64,000 nt of DNA from Enchytraeus crypticus (GCA_905160935.1 CAJHZI010000484.1:2526501-2590500); one strand, 5' to 3'. Numbered from the stretch's first letter, positions 52,801 through 63,788 are shown. The notes: generated from the letters alone by a model not told the origin. A program made the numbers and translations.

Positions 52801-54047
52801 GAAGCCACCTCGGAAGCCATATTATTCCCAAGCTATAGGCTTCATTAAGGTGTGATAAGGCATAGCCATATGTGAAGAGGTTAACTAGTAAATCGATGGT
52901 ATGCTTTTATGGAGCGTGAAAGCAGTGAGTAGGAATATGTACCATGGACCTGCCGCTTGGCAGAACACTAGAAAGAGTCATCATCATTCATCTTCCGTTT
53001 ATTCTCAGTTCCACCAGGGTCTGCGTACGAATAGACAACTGTCTCAAATCCTCTCTGTCCCACAGAATCAGTCAATCCTCTAATTTAGATTTTTCCATTC
53101 GTTTAAATTTTTGTCGCAATTTCTGGACCATAGGCGCTCACCAAATGAATGTCCTTTGACAAATGACGTGGGTATGGATCTTAGTGCCTTGGTCGAATCC
53201 TACGACACGTGCAGTCACCGGTTGGTCAATTCTTCAAACAACCCGGACGCAAAACGGGGAAATAACACTAGAAAGAACACTAGAAAGAGTATACGTAATA
53301 AAAATTATAAGAGTGGGACAGATTACGTCTGCTTATAATAATGTAGACGCCAATTTTTACAGCAGTATAAATTAGCCTTACAGACAATAACCTCACACAG
53401 AATAGCATGAACAGTTTAGTTACCACAATAACGGAGAAACTTAGCATGAAATAAAGAAAACACTTGAATATATTGGATAAATATTTCATTAGAGAAGCCT
53501 ATAGATAGCCCGCAAACTCACGTCATTTAACAACGTCACGTTCTGTTGAGGTAATAATGGAAGCTGACAGCTGTCGGTGTTTACGATTTGATAGCATCTC
53601 GCTATGAGTGTGCAGTTAGAGGTTAATAGAATTCTTCAGCCTGGGTATGGGAATAAAAAGAAATGTTATGAAAATGTTAATATTTCGGTTTGGTTCAACT
53701 TATTTATTTGTTTTCTACGCGTTTATATTAAAGACGACGAGTTTCAAAGTACTTGGAAAAAGGATTCTTGAGGCTTCGTGAAGCAAATATAATGTGAATC
53801 TATTTGATGTCTGGGCAAGTTCAGTTATTACAGTGAATATTTAATATTGCTGCTTGGATAGCCAAGGATGGACTGTAAGTTCATAGAGTTCTTTTTAATG
53901 TCTAGAGAAGGGCTGAGAGAGAAAGAGAGACAGAGAGAGAGAGAGAGCGCGTGTGTGTGGGTGTGTAAGAGAGAAAGACAGGTAGACACAGAAAAAGAGA
54001 TAGAGAGAGCGAGAGAGAGAGATAGGTAGACACTGAAAAGACTAGAA

Positions 54048-54083
<36 letters not shown>

Positions 54084-57000
54084 GCTTTGGAACCAGACAT
54101 CCGGTAGACCGATGAAGTACTATGTTGGGTTTTTCAAATTTGTCATTACGTAACTTCAATTTGTTAAATTCAACCTGCATGTAATATTGTTCTTGCTGAT
54201 ATCAAGTGCATGATTTAAATTGCTCTATACAACATGAACTAAACATGCAGCTGATTGAATTTCTTACTTCTTAGATATTTGTTAGTCCTCAAACAGTATA
54301 TATGTACATCTCTGGTTCAGTTCTGCATATGCAGTGTAAATCAATAATGACAGAGCAGAGATACAGTGTAATGAATGTTGAGTATCAAGTCATTTTAGTA
54401 ACTTGTAGGTATTGTTTATTCTCTCTCTCTCTCTCTCTCTCTTAGTGCACTGCCAACTGGCAGGTCCATGACATAACGATTTCCTATTCATGTCCACATA
54501 TAAGTTGGTCTTTAAATCATATAACACTCCTTGTGATATACCATGCTTTTCTTGGGGGTTATGCTTTTGACGAAGTGGGCCCCTTAAGCCTTCCCCAGCT
54601 TCGAATAACATTTACTGGGCAGGAGCGTCATTCCCTGAGAAAACTGCCCTGTTTACCCGGAATACCCTGTTTACAATGTATATTATAATCTATAATTCTT
54701 AGAAATAGCCGGTAACAAATTTTCAAACCACGTAATAATCTTGGATTAACATATACTTAATGTGTAGATATTAAATCCACCTTATACTTTCACGCTAACC
54801 ATGATAGCAGATATGGGAATAGAATCCATCACCGTGAAAAATAACCATCGAAAACTCTGTTACATAATCTTTCACAGGATTTTACTGTTTCCGGTAAATT
54901 AATCAGGTGGCAGATTATCAAGTGGAACAATGCGCTCGCCATTACAAATGGAAGGGATCCTGCGGGTTATTCAAGCATAGCTTGATGAATTTATTTTATG
55001 TCTTGCGTGGGCCGATAGAACAAAATTCAACCCCTGGCTGCGCGTTAAGTACTGCCCCCCTATATTTATCGCCCTCATTGCCCCCCCCCCGAGCAGCAGA
55101 GGTCTGAATTAGAATTTAGTGTTGTTAGTCATTGAACTTTTTAGCATTGTCTGCATTTGTTAAAGTGTTTGTCACTATTTAAAGGTTTGTTGAGATGTTT
55201 ATAATTTAAAATTGCTTTCAAAATAAAATGAAACAATATTATTATTTATTTCTTTATCCGTCAAAAGCAGACAGGATAAAGATGCAGCACTTACTTATAA
55301 TTAATTTTAAGTTTCTAATAATTCATTTTGATTGTTCTCTGATCTTTTGTGTATGTGTGTATGTGTGTATATATGTATATAATTCATACATACATATATA
55401 CACACACATACATAAAAGATCAGAGAACAAACAAAATGAATTATTAGAAACTTAAAATTAATTATAAGTAACTTATATTAAACAAAATATTATAATCATA
55501 TTTTTCAAATTAATATACAGCCTGTATCTTTCAATTGCAGCTGAAAATTTATATTTCTTAAAACATATGCATAATTAATCATGCACAAGTATATGCAGCG
55601 TCTAGAGAGTTTAACATTCAGAGGATGAAATTGTTTTAAAATCATTAAGACTTTTCTTTTCAAATGACACCATATATGCACATGCGCATGTACAATTTCA
55701 TGAAACTTAAAAGTGAATACTATTGCATGATATTATAATTGAACAACAATGGTGTGAATTGTAGATATTTTATGCTCTAGAGTTTTAAATTTCAAATTTT
55801 CAATAAAGTTGGTGTAATTTGTCCGAAGAGTAAGCACATACAGACTATTACATAATTATAATTATTAAAACATTTCAGGGATGGTATTAGAAAGAGAATC
55901 GCATTAAATATGCAACACTGCCGCTCTCTTTTATCACTTTCCTTAAGCGTTAATCGCATCAAAAATTCAATTCATGACACCTTGATTACATAAGCTTAAG
56001 AACAGACCGAATAGGGAAAAGGAGTCCAGTGGGTTTTTAGATACTTCTATGCAGTTGTAGAAGCATGTTTGAAGTGTAATACGGAAATAAAACAGCGTTT
56101 CATTCATTATTCTTAACGTTTATTCATTTCTTAAAATTTATATGATTATAGTTTCAGTGTTGGAAGAATCGTCTTGATTCTAATGAGATTTTCTTCATTA
56201 CCAACTTGAGCCACTACTGATCACATTTTTACGATTAAATTTTTAAAAACATTTTTAACTTTAAAAAGTGAGCTTATTTTAAGTTTTTATGGTTAAATTC
56301 TTTACGTATTTTGTGGTTATTTTAAAATATAAACTGTAAAACATTCGGTAATATACTGTCTTGTACCACTCGAACGATTTTTCTAATTGTGGACGAAAAA
56401 CTATAAAATTCTTTCTCGCGAATTTTGCCAGTCAGTCTCTAACCAAGTATAATAATCTAACCATAGTTAAAGCCATGTCTTCAATATTTGGTGATTAGAT
56501 TATCCAATAGAAGGTCTATTAAAAGAAGTCATAGAAGGTATAGAATGAAAGGAAATAGAGAGAGTATCCTTAAGCAACAATCAAGTTTGAATGACATCTT
56601 TTGATCTTAAATCCCGCAGGATTTGTTCAATTTCACTATTGAAAGAAACGTTAAGAGCCAATGACTTTCATCACTCAGTTTTAGGTTTCTCTAATGTTAT
56701 TCGATTACCATTGAAATTTAATCAAGTAAAATAACCTATAGAAGAAATTTAATGGCTATTTGTTTAATTATTCGAAATGGAAGCAAAGCACATTAATGTG
56801 AAGCTATTAGCGGTTACAGGTTATAACGCGATTTACAACAATGACTTCGGCTCTATATACTGCATGTATAATTGATAAAATTATTCCAACATTCTTTAAA
56901 CTTGAAATATTGATGTACCCGCACTTGTAAAACAATTGCCGTTTAGAAAAATGTAACTTGTGTCTTCTACAAGTATAGCATTACCTTCATTTATTTCACA

Positions 57001-59410
57001 GACAGCTTACAACTGCAGATAATTGCGATACAGAAAAAGGCGTATCTATGCATCTATGCAAATACAGTATAAATAATTTAAACTAATGTCAAAATATTTA
57101 CAGTTTCTGATTATAGTGTATATATTTTGCTGTGTCAGTAATCTCAGATAAAATGATAACAACAATTGATAAAAATGAAAGTTGCAGTCTTCGTTATAAG
57201 TACAATTTCGTCTGCTCTGCAAGGCACAAACATAATTACAAGCATGAAATGATAATCTAGAGAGTTGTTAAAGCCTCCCTGCCAGTTGAACCCTAGCCTG
57301 TTGGACCGTAAATCATCCTCTCCGGCAATAAGCCACAGAGGAAATCAAACTATCTTCTGATGCGAAGATGCGTAATAATAAATACAGTATATCGCAGTAG
57401 AGTACCAACATTAACAGACTTATAGAAACAGCAATACAAATACTATACGTGTATTTGTATAATGCATTCACGCCGCTCTAGCAACTATCTGGGGTTGTTT
57501 CTCGTTGCCTTCACAGAAATAAACTTCTAGTATTCATAATTAGAAGAAATCGTTTTTCCTTTTATATCATTTTTTTAATTAACGTAAACTTGTTGAATAA
57601 TCAAATTTTCAAACAGCTTTATTGATTTTAATAAGCTTCTTCTTCAGCATATGCATAACAAAAATAGAGATTAATATAAACAAAAAATCAAAATCAAAAT
57701 CAAAATCCAATCAAAATCAAAAGCAAAATCAAAATCAAAATCAAAAAATCAAAATCAAAATCAAAATCCAATCAAAATCCAAAAATAAATCAAGAGTCAG
57801 TAACTACATTCAACCTTGAGATGTTTTACTTTGAGCGTGCCTCGGATCATTAGTCCACGGCAACCATTAATGTAACTGTCCAATAAAATGAGAGAATTAC
57901 TCTACTTTACAATCTCTCATGACTAAATGCAATTATTCGACTTTTCAATATTTTTTGTGCGGTAGTTATATTTTACATTTAAAAACTACATAATACCAAC
58001 GTTAAATATCGTTTGCTGCCTTGATATCCAAACCGTTATATAAATGGTATTTAATTAAAAATTAAAATAAGTTAGATTAGAATTTAATGTATTTTTGTAC
58101 TAGTATGTTTTTATACTTAGTGAATCGAAATTCAAATTACGTATATATCATTTGGCATTGTTTATTAATTAAATTAACTATTTAAATTAAAAAAGCATAA
58201 TAGTAAACGTAGAAATTACTGAATTACTTCCTGAATACCTCATGTAAAATGGAAATGACAACTAATTTTTGCAAAGTGTCAATCTTCAGTTAAAGATAAA
58301 TCAGTAATCCTAAAAAATACTGGATATATTTAAGTTTTCTGCAAATCATTCTGTCTAAACTTTTCCTTTATTCCATATAATTACACACATGTCATACGCA
58401 TGTACAGTAGAGTTTCCTTTCCTATGGTTGCTGTTTTTGTAGCTTACGTTATTTCCTATTTTCCCCTCCATGGTTATTAGTAGGTCTAATCGTTGCTATT
58501 TTGTCTTTAACCTCTCAAGCTATATCCCCTATCGATCCTTTGAATGAGATTTATCGTTTAATCACTCCGGTAGCTGCTTGGGATAAGCTCCTATCTCTTA
58601 GGACTCCACGAGAGTCCATCTCATCAGCGCTTCCTCATCATGAGCAGTGACAATGCGACATATGGGACAACTGTGTGAACGGTGATCAATATCAGGAAAT
58701 TGATTTTCTGATTTATATATCGAACTCTTTTAGTATTAATACCGGTTCGACTTGGATCGATATTGAATCGCTTCGATCAGTTTTGAATAAATTTTCATAA
58801 ACAATTATTATAAATGATAATCAATATATGGTAACATCGCGATGTAGAGCATGAATTAACATAAACTAATTATATTAAACCATTTGAATTTATTCCAGAA
58901 AATTGTCAAATAATATACGTGAAAATTATTGAATTGTAAACTTTTTACTTACATCAACTAATGAAATAGTGAATGGAGAAACTGAACACCTCCTTGTACA
59001 ATTCCTGCAGTTAACTGAACTCCTAATTTTATATATTCTTACCTTATTATTATTACCTTGTGTAGGAAAGATTGATCGTATGCGATCCATTTAATCGACC
59101 AATAGATTCAAACCAATGAACTTAACTGGTTGCTAAGATTTAAAGCGATGCTTAAAGTCCGCTTCCGAAACGAATCTATTGACAGACACAACGGGGTTTC
59201 GAAACCCTGACATCTGGTCTACGGAAAAACGTGCTATCTGTTCGGTCATCTGCCAGTTTTTTAAATGAATTTTTGCTGAAGATCCGCACTTTGGATAGAC
59301 AATTTAGAGAAAGAGCGTACTTACATTTTTAGAGATCCATTGACTAGATCGGCTTCGACAGGCACTGCTACCATCATGAGAAGAGTAAAAATCCAGCAGA
59401 TTCCAAACAT
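41109..59410 (-). CDS. Nicotinic acetylcholine receptor-type Cys-loop channel subunit (8 exons, 613 aa)
   Basis: Ligand-gated ion channel subunit of pentameric receptors in the cell membrane. Exons: 59,410-59,325, 52,514-52,328, 51,785-51,676, 49,489-49,249, 48,782-48,563, 48,136-48,050, 46,162-46,050, 41,906-41,109; 1842 nt, all phases agree. Signal peptide about 1-21; loop D W in MWTRYEW; loop [10 protein letters not shown] (119-127); Cys loop C160-C174 (13 residues between); loop B W181 in GSWTHN; M1, M2 and M3; a long cytoplasmic loop of about 215 residues; M4 at the C-terminus. Loop C lacks the vicinal Cys pair, so this is a non-alpha type. M2 is atypical: Pro at -2', Asp -1', Arg 0', Gly 2' and Gly instead of Leu at 9'. 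N-glycosylation sequons N101 and N107. The 110-nt exon 3 has the same size as in vertebrate receptor genes. Confidence 0.95.
42178..42270. repeat. (ATT)n microsatellite
   Basis: TTA triplets with sparse interruptions, in receptor intron 7. Confidence 0.92.
42650..42783 (+). mobile_element. SINE-A copy
   Basis: ggctggagccagtggcgaag, ctacggatcagtatatgggg and gaggaaactgacgttaacat. Confidence 0.85.
43201..43321 (-). mobile_element. SINE-A copy, reverse
   Basis: tctctcgaaagcgatgtcag, gcagtcgaatatcttatcga and cgtcactggctccagcc. Confidence 0.85.
44075..44260. mobile_element. Dispersed repeat, family F
   Basis: gtttaactagggtcgggatt, cttaggcgctcaccaacc and cagcaacccggacccaacat. Confidence 0.65.
44696..45085 (+). 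mobile_element. Family C2/C composite retroposon
   Basis: tggacttgcattgttttgat, cgtccctggcattgtcttat and gaggaactggacgttaaatt, relative of 3,908-4,190. Followed by a reversed family C 5' part (ggatcctaaacggtgccc). Confidence 0.6.
45241..45303. repeat. (AAT)n microsatellite flanking the DUOX fragment
   Basis: About 20 AAT triplets ending 13 bases from the fragment's stop codon. Confidence 0.95.
45316..45894 (-). pseudogene. Dual oxidase (DUOX) C-terminal fragment, in an intron of the receptor gene
   Basis: DUOX enzymes make hydrogen peroxide with NADPH. The minus strand encodes [54 protein letters not shown], then TGA where the family has Trp (45,685-45,687), then [61 protein letters not shown] and a C-terminal HHRENF stop. 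These are the NADPH-binding motifs ([13 protein letters not shown]). About 192 codons run without an intron. No splice acceptor exists at the 5' edge, which is fused to (ATT)n. Probably a partial retrocopy or other insertion, non-functional as a DUOX. Confidence 0.9.
45895..45962. repeat. (ATT)n microsatellite flanking the DUOX fragment
   Basis: About 21 ATT triplets beginning directly at the fragment's 5' edge. Inverted relative to the (AAT)n on the other side. Confidence 0.95.
46050..46162 (-). CDS. Receptor exon 7: M3
   Basis: Acceptor ttacattgaag, donor TGT|GTGAGT, 113 nt, phase 1 to 0. Encodes [20 protein letters not shown] then [17 protein letters not shown]. The acceptor is the last unit of a 32-bp tandem repeat. 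Confidence 0.93.
46163..46560. repeat. 32-bp tandem repeat containing the acceptor of receptor exon 7
   Basis: About 12 copies of aatgtaacaacacatagtga plus ttatcatacttc. On the minus strand every copy ends ttgttacattgaag, identical to the true acceptor. Confidence 0.93.
46744..46842. repeat. (AT)n tract
   Basis: About 40 AT units, inserted between the two 32-bp arrays. Confidence 0.95.
46848..47170. repeat. Second 32-bp array, diverged relative of 46,163-46,560
   Basis: About 10 copies of cattcaatacaacagcacat plus agtcattatctt; the first and last copies revert to the cttcaatgtaacaacaca form. Confidence 0.92.
48050..48136 (-). CDS. Receptor exon 6: pore-lining M2
   Basis: Acceptor gttctatcag, donor CTAG|GTAGGA, 87 nt, phase 1 in and out. 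Encodes [20 protein letters not shown] then PSGSSIPTL. An identical acceptor 39 nt upstream (exon would start at 48,175) is in frame and open. Confidence 0.92.
48121..48265. repeat. About 40-bp tandem repeat spanning the acceptor of receptor exon 6
   Basis: Four copies of ctgatagaacaaacaaaaat plus atatcaaatatactcatgg variants (minus strand: tttgttctatcag then ctattggtatattt). The first exon bases CCATGAGTATATTTGG belong to the repeat. Confidence 0.9.
48275..48440 (-). mobile_element. Dispersed repeat, family F, reverse
   Basis: ggtgagcgcctagcttcaga and ctattcgtatcccgacccta. Confidence 0.6.
48563..48782 (-). CDS. Receptor exon 5: loop C, M1, start of M2
   Basis: Acceptor aatgcacag, donor TTAG|GTTTGT, 220 nt, phase 0 to 1. 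Encodes [20 protein letters not shown] (no CC pair) and [20 protein letters not shown], then [12 protein letters not shown]. Confidence 0.93.
49249..49489 (-). CDS. Receptor exon 4: Cys loop and loop B
   Basis: Acceptor gattctccag chosen because it alone restores phase (AC+T) and gives [18 protein letters not shown]. Encodes [15 protein letters not shown] and [15 protein letters not shown]. Donor AAG|GTATTT, phase 0. 241 nt. Confidence 0.93.
50039..50637. repeat. 14-bp minisatellite gcagcattgatcag
   Basis: About 42 copies in receptor intron 3, most carrying TGATCA. Variants gcaaca, gctgca and catgga are scattered. Not a CRISPR array: there are no spacers. Confidence 0.97.
51225..51310 (+). 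mobile_element. tRNA-like retroposon remnant
   Basis: tgacttgagtcataggatcc, then gtcacgagttcgaagcttg (B-box-like). Single copy here. Confidence 0.3.
51676..51785 (-). CDS. Receptor exon 3: loop A region
   Basis: Acceptor catgacgtag, donor AACAC|GTAAGT, 110 nt. Encodes [20 protein letters not shown] and [16 protein letters not shown]. Its acceptor edge is repeated in the upstream intron. Confidence 0.95.
51780..52110. repeat. About 60-bp tandem repeat spanning the acceptor of receptor exon 3
   Basis: About five diverged copies of ccattcctacgtcatgtgaa, tacagcac and cacaacaagtacctaactat. The first exon bases GAATGG and the acceptor are the first part of the repeat. Confidence 0.82.
52328..52514 (-). 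CDS. Receptor exon 2: N-terminal helix, strands 1-2, loop D
   Basis: Acceptor tttgccgcag, donor TAT|GTGAGA, 187 nt, phase 2 to 0. Encodes [20 protein letters not shown], then [20 protein letters not shown] and TLGMWTRY. Confidence 0.93.
52541..52717 (+). mobile_element. SINE-B copy, 3' truncated
   Basis: agaatgtcttaatagtgtag, gggtaacggcatgaagttct and gagagtaaaatctcggacat, 26 bases from receptor exon 2. Confidence 0.85.
52785..52975 (+). mobile_element. Dispersed repeat, family E
   Basis: ctaaggaaggcaataggaag, ctataggcttcattaaggtg and ggacctgccgcttggcagaa. Confidence 0.6.
52985..53260. mobile_element. Dispersed repeat, family F
   Basis: ttctggaccataggcgctca and caaacaacccggacgcaaaa. Confidence 0.6.
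53910..54082. repeat. (GA)n-rich tract
   Basis: GA arrays with gtgtgtgg and gataggtagacac interruptions; the Ser/Leu open frames are artefacts. Confidence 0.92.
54420..54545 (-). mobile_element. LINE 3'-end fragment, family D, reverse
   Basis: (CT)n, then cttagtgcactgccaactgg, caggtccatgacataacg and tctttaaatcat. Confidence 0.7.
55291..55471. repeat. Near-perfect inverted repeat, about 80-bp arms
   Basis: Left arm includes ttacttataattaattttaa and tgttctctgatcttttgtgt; right arm has the reverse complements, separated by a short AT loop near 55,375-55,390. Only a few mismatches. Confidence 0.93.
57680..57785. repeat. (AAAATC)n hexamer repeat
   Basis: About 15 units, internally duplicated (caaaatccaatcaaaatc occurs twice). 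Confidence 0.92.
59325..59410 (-). CDS. Receptor exon 1: signal peptide
   Basis: ATG at 59,410-59,408; [20 protein letters not shown] then DLVNGSLK. Donor AAAAAT|GTAAGT, phase 2. Hydrophobic core followed by a plausible VEA cleavage site. Confidence 0.88.
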
Positions 59411-59814
59411 GTTAATGCAAATGCGTTAGAATTATCTAATGATAATTCTAAGGCTTAGAGATCTACTATAAAACTCAATGTCTCTATTCAGAGATTCTCC
59501 GCGCAGAAAACGTGCGTTAGAAATAGTCTAAGTCTAACTATTTTAATATTATTCTACTAGATAATTGTGCTAAATACAAAAATACATGTATCTAAGTACT
59601 ACTACTACTGATGTACAATTTATCAATTCCCCTCTTGACTGCAACTAAATTGATAAAGACTGAAGAATGGGAACATGTTGGAATAGAGGAACTCTTACAA
59701 CCAGGCAGTCACACCGGTTAGTAGAACTTATTCGTGTGACTGCGTGGCGAGATATATAGAAGTACACGTAGGTCCTCAACCCGCTGTGCTGCTCCATTGC
59801 GAGGCTATACATGT

Positions 59815-59960
59815 ATATTGTGTTTGTGTGTGCGTGAATGCACGAGTGTATGTGTATGACTGTATGAGTGTATGTGTGTGTGGGTGTGTGTGTATTTGTG
59901 TGTGTGTGTGTGTGTATGACATTCGTCTAATACCCATAGCTTGGCCCATAAAACCCATAG
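59815..59960. repeat. (TG)n-rich tract
   Basis: gtgtgtgtgtatg arrays, 400 bases upstream of the receptor start codon. Confidence 0.9.
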
Positions 59961-60204
59961 TGTGTATGTATGTGTGTATGTATGCGAGGAGCGTTCTTAG
60001 CTCGTCTAGATCACAGTATTGAATTGTGAATCAGAGTCATATTCAAATAATATAAAAAGTGAAAATTAGACATATTTGACAAATGAAGTAAACTGGAATC
60101 CACTGGAATCCATGAAGATTCTTTATAAACTATATACACTAAACTAAATGAAGATGAATCACCTGTATGTACCCGTCTCAAGATTAAGGTTACGCATTGG
60201 TTTG

Positions 60205-60345
60205 GTAAGTCTAACTTAGCTATTGATTGGGACAGCGTCTTGATCAATGCAGTGCTCTTACCGAGCGTGAAAACAGTCAAGCATGAATGTAAGTATGAAT
60301 GTGTACCTTGAACCTGCCAATTGACGAAGTAGCAGAACATGAGTG
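60205..60345 (+). mobile_element. Dispersed repeat, family E, partial
   Basis: gtgctcttaccgagcgtgaa and gtaccttgaacctgccaatt. Confidence 0.45.
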
Positions 60346-60389
60346 AGAGATTAGTTTTGATGGAATTTGAAATTTATTAGTAGATAGAC

Positions 60390-60770
60390 AGCTGACGGAA
60401 TGAAGACATTAGGAAACTGGAGGCGTTGGAAATGTGGATTTGGAGAAGAATGGAAAGGATTAGCTGGACTTAAAAGATTACAAAATGAGGAAGTCCTGGA
60501 GAGAGTTGGTACCGATAGACAGTTGATAACGTTATAAGGAAGACGAATAAAGGTTGGATAGGACATATTCTAAGGGGGGAAGGTCTATTAAAAGAGGTCA
60601 TAGATGGTAGAATTGAAGGGAAAAGAGGCAGGGGCAGACCGAGATTAGGTATGTTAGATTATTTAAAGACCCACTCATATGTGGAAATGAAGAGGAAAGC
60701 AGAAGACAGAGAACAGTGGAGGAGTTATATACAATGGACCTGCCAGTAGGCAGTTCACAACGAGGAAGAC
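60390..60770 (+). pseudogene. LINE reverse transcriptase C-terminal fragment, family D
   Basis: Encodes, with frameshifts, [27 protein letters not shown] and the tail catggacc-type 3' end. Same family as 18,640-19,700, opposite orientation. Confidence 0.8.
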
Positions 60771-61404
60771 AACTGAAAGCAAGTGATAGTTTACAATAGA
60801 AGCCAACTCTGAAACTGCTACACGTATTTAACCGAAATCTGCTTATGTGAACAGTATTGAGAGTCATCTGACACCTGGTGAATGAAGAATTTGCACCCTA
60901 ATTATTTATATTTCTTCGATAATTATACACAACAAAAAACCATTCATGTTAACAATGTTATAAAACTCAGTATCGTGGAACTTTTTAGTAGTTTAAGTTT
61001 AACGTCAGTTTTAGCCTCGCAGTGATTCTGTCTGTAAAAGATCGTTTCGCTTAATTACCGTTGCTCTTGTATCAATCACTTTGTTATCAATCATTCACAA
61101 CAAGAGCAATATCAAACACAAACTGATCTAATCATGCTGCCTGCTAAGACATAGAGACAGACTATTACGAGAAGAAGAACAGTGGTGAATCACTGAACCA
61201 TTCAATCCATTGAGTGAGGACTTAAATTAAAAGTCCACGCTTCAAAATAGATTTTGATATTAGAAGTCACGTCCGAGACCAAGAGTATTAAGCGTCGCGA
61301 ATTTCTTGACAATCGAAACAAACATAAGCTATACGTCCATGTAGGAACAAGTTTATAAATAGTGACTTCTAAACATAATTTCAAGCAAAGTAAAGTAAGA
61401 AAGC

Positions 61405-61610
61405 AAAGAAGCATTATAGTGAAATGATCAACTATGTTGATAGCTATCACTGTAATAGCACATAAATCCTTTAGGCAATTTAGATCATTTTCCGTGTAGC
61501 CAGTCCTGTGAATGTTCAAGATTTTACTCTCAGATCAGCGCTGCTGGGATTCGAATCCACGAGAGTTCAACTCACCGCTGGATGAGTCATTTAAAACTTC
61601 ATGACGTTTA
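61405..61610 (-). mobile_element. SINE-B copy, reverse
   Basis: gcattatagtgaaatgatca, gggattcgaatccacgagag and aacttcatgacgtt. Confidence 0.85.
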
Positions 61611-62034
61611 AGCAGATGAAGATTTGAGCAGAAGTGTTGATAATCGTAGCTATTCTTCACCTATTTACACCAGGAGGGGGAGGACTGAAATAAAAATTGC
61701 CTGTCGCCCATCCCCCCCTCCAGTGTGGAGAAACCATTCAATCAACTAAATGATTTCGACGATCACATGACAGCTCAGGTTCAGAGATATCTCGTGACGA
61801 TGATGAAATCATTGTAACTGGCAGGTTGAGGGGACGGGCTGATTCCAGGAATTTTATAATGATTTTTGTAAATTTAAAATAGTCATCATTTTGGGGGAAA
61901 ATAAAGCTTGCAATCAATTACACTGTAGCATTTTCGAAAGATGTAAGAAGGGATTCTACTATTATCTAGTACCGTTCAGTACTCATATAGCATCACAAGG
62001 CGAGAATACAGCTTGATACATGTAGTAATATACT

Positions 62035-62325
62035 CCCGGATAATATCATCATCCCAGATAGTATCATCATCCTAACTAATGTCATCATCCCAGATAGTAT
62101 CATCATCCCAACTAATGTCATCATCCCAGATAGTATCATCATCCCAACTAATATCATCATCCCAGATAGTATCATCATCCCAACTAATATCATCATCCCA
62201 GATAGTATCATCATCCCAACTAATATTATCATCCCAGATAGTATCATCCTTCCAACAGATAGTATCATCATTTAAGATAGTATCATCATTCCAGATATTA
62301 TCATCATCCCAGATAGTATCATATT
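62035..62325. repeat. 18-bp minisatellite with two alternating unit types
   Basis: catcatcccagatagtat alternates with catcatcccaactaatrt, giving a 36-bp higher-order unit. Open frames on both strands here are artefacts. Confidence 0.93.
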
Positions 62326-62879
62326 TGAATAAAAAGAAATTAAGGTCATCCTCCTAGATAACCCTCACCCTCCCCTTTATTCCTGGCCTTGAATCTCAAG
62401 ATGAGGTACAAACGAATCCTGGACTAAATCACGAATCGTTGTCTAGGTCCCACTCTCCTGTGGCTGCTGGAAAACAAATTTACAGGATCGTGGTTCTATT
62501 ACTCCGGGATGAAAGACTGCTGGATGATTTCGTTGGCATGTCTCGCTTGCTTGATTTTTTCTAAATTATAAATTACTAATTTCACGAGTGACTTTCAAGG
62601 TCGAGGGATTTCAACATCCTGTTGATACGTACGCTCCTGTTAAATTCGTGCCTTCTCTCTTTTTGTAGTGTTTTGTTTAGTGGCAGGTCCATGGAACATA
62701 TTTTGCTTTTATTCTCAGATCATACTTTTATACCTGGTTGATAAACATGTTGATTATGCTTGATTCAGTATTTAAACTGTATTCAGCATTTCGACTTCGC
62801 CACAAATAGAATCGAAAATTGACGTATAAAACCAACTACCCTGATTTTTAACGCGTATTATAGAAATATTGCGTGTGTT

Positions 62880-63170
62880 AAACAAATGCGGTAGTTCTGG
62901 AGTGAGTTAGTACTGATAGACAGCTTATAAATGCAATAAGAAGTAGGAAGAAGAGTTGTATAGGGCATATTCTAAGGTCAAAATCTACTAAAGGAGGCAA
63001 TAGAAGGCAGAATGGAAGGAAATCGAGGTAGAGACAGGCCGAGATTAAGAATGTTAAATGATTTCAAGATCCACACATACTTGGACTTAAAGAGAAAAGC
63101 GGAAGACCCTGAAAAGTGAAAGAATTATATACCGCGGACCTGCCAGTAGGCAGTGCACTGATAGAGAGAT
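62880..63170 (+). pseudogene. LINE reverse transcriptase 3' fragment, family D
   Basis: agtactgatagacagcttat, gggcatattctaaggtc, cgagattaagaatgttaaat and ggacctgccagtaggcagtg. Diverged and broken. Confidence 0.75.
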
Positions 63171-63381
63171 TATTGAAGTAGATTGGGTCAGGTATCGATG
63201 TCAGTAATCAAATACTGCATCCCACTTCTATGAAGGATCACTGTGGAATTAGAAGAAATGTATATATGTCATATCAAGTCATGTAGAAAATAACTTTTTT
63301 AATATATTACTATATATAAATTTCTTCATATATTACTATATCTTTCAATATACTACTATATATTTCGACGTAAATATGGTT

Positions 63382-63505
63382 TGATCTCGATATCGGTAAG
63401 ATATTCGACCGCGGATCAGTATGTGCGAGGATCAAATCCTGGGCTCGCCCGTCACTGATATCGCTTTCGAGTGAGGAAACTGATGTTAACATTATCTTTA
63501 TCAGC
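63382..63505 (+). mobile_element. SINE-A copy, 5' truncated
   Basis: gatatcggtaagatattcga, accgcggatcagtatgtgcg and gaggaaactgatgttaacat. Confidence 0.85.
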
Positions 63506-63788
63506 CTATTTACCAATGGCAGATTAAATACTGAATGTATTGCGAAACATGTTGTTGCTGTTATTATCTTTCGCAACTGTAGTGCTGACATTCTCTACAT
63601 CACTAATGATAGGAATCTGTTGTCGGATAGCCTAGCCTCCTGCTGCAACACAGTGTTCAATACATCTGTATGCACTATGCAGTCCATCAGAATAGATGGA
63701 CGCCAGCATGATGAGCTGTATCATTAGTTAGAAGAGTCATTAGCATTTCTCAATCGAAAGTCTACATCATAAAGCTAAAATAAGCGAA

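Larger units (their letters stand above)
52515..59324 (-). other. Receptor intron 1, about 6.8 kb
   Basis: Contains SINE-B, family D-F fragments, (GA)n, a 180-bp hairpin (55,291-55,471) and an AAAATC hexamer repeat. The stretches 55,480-57,670 and 57,790-59,320 show no feature beyond AT-rich sequence. No nested gene was recognised. Confidence 0.7.

Noticed and set aside
59464..59475. TATA box for the receptor gene
   Set aside because: TATAAA reads on the plus strand, opposite to the gene.
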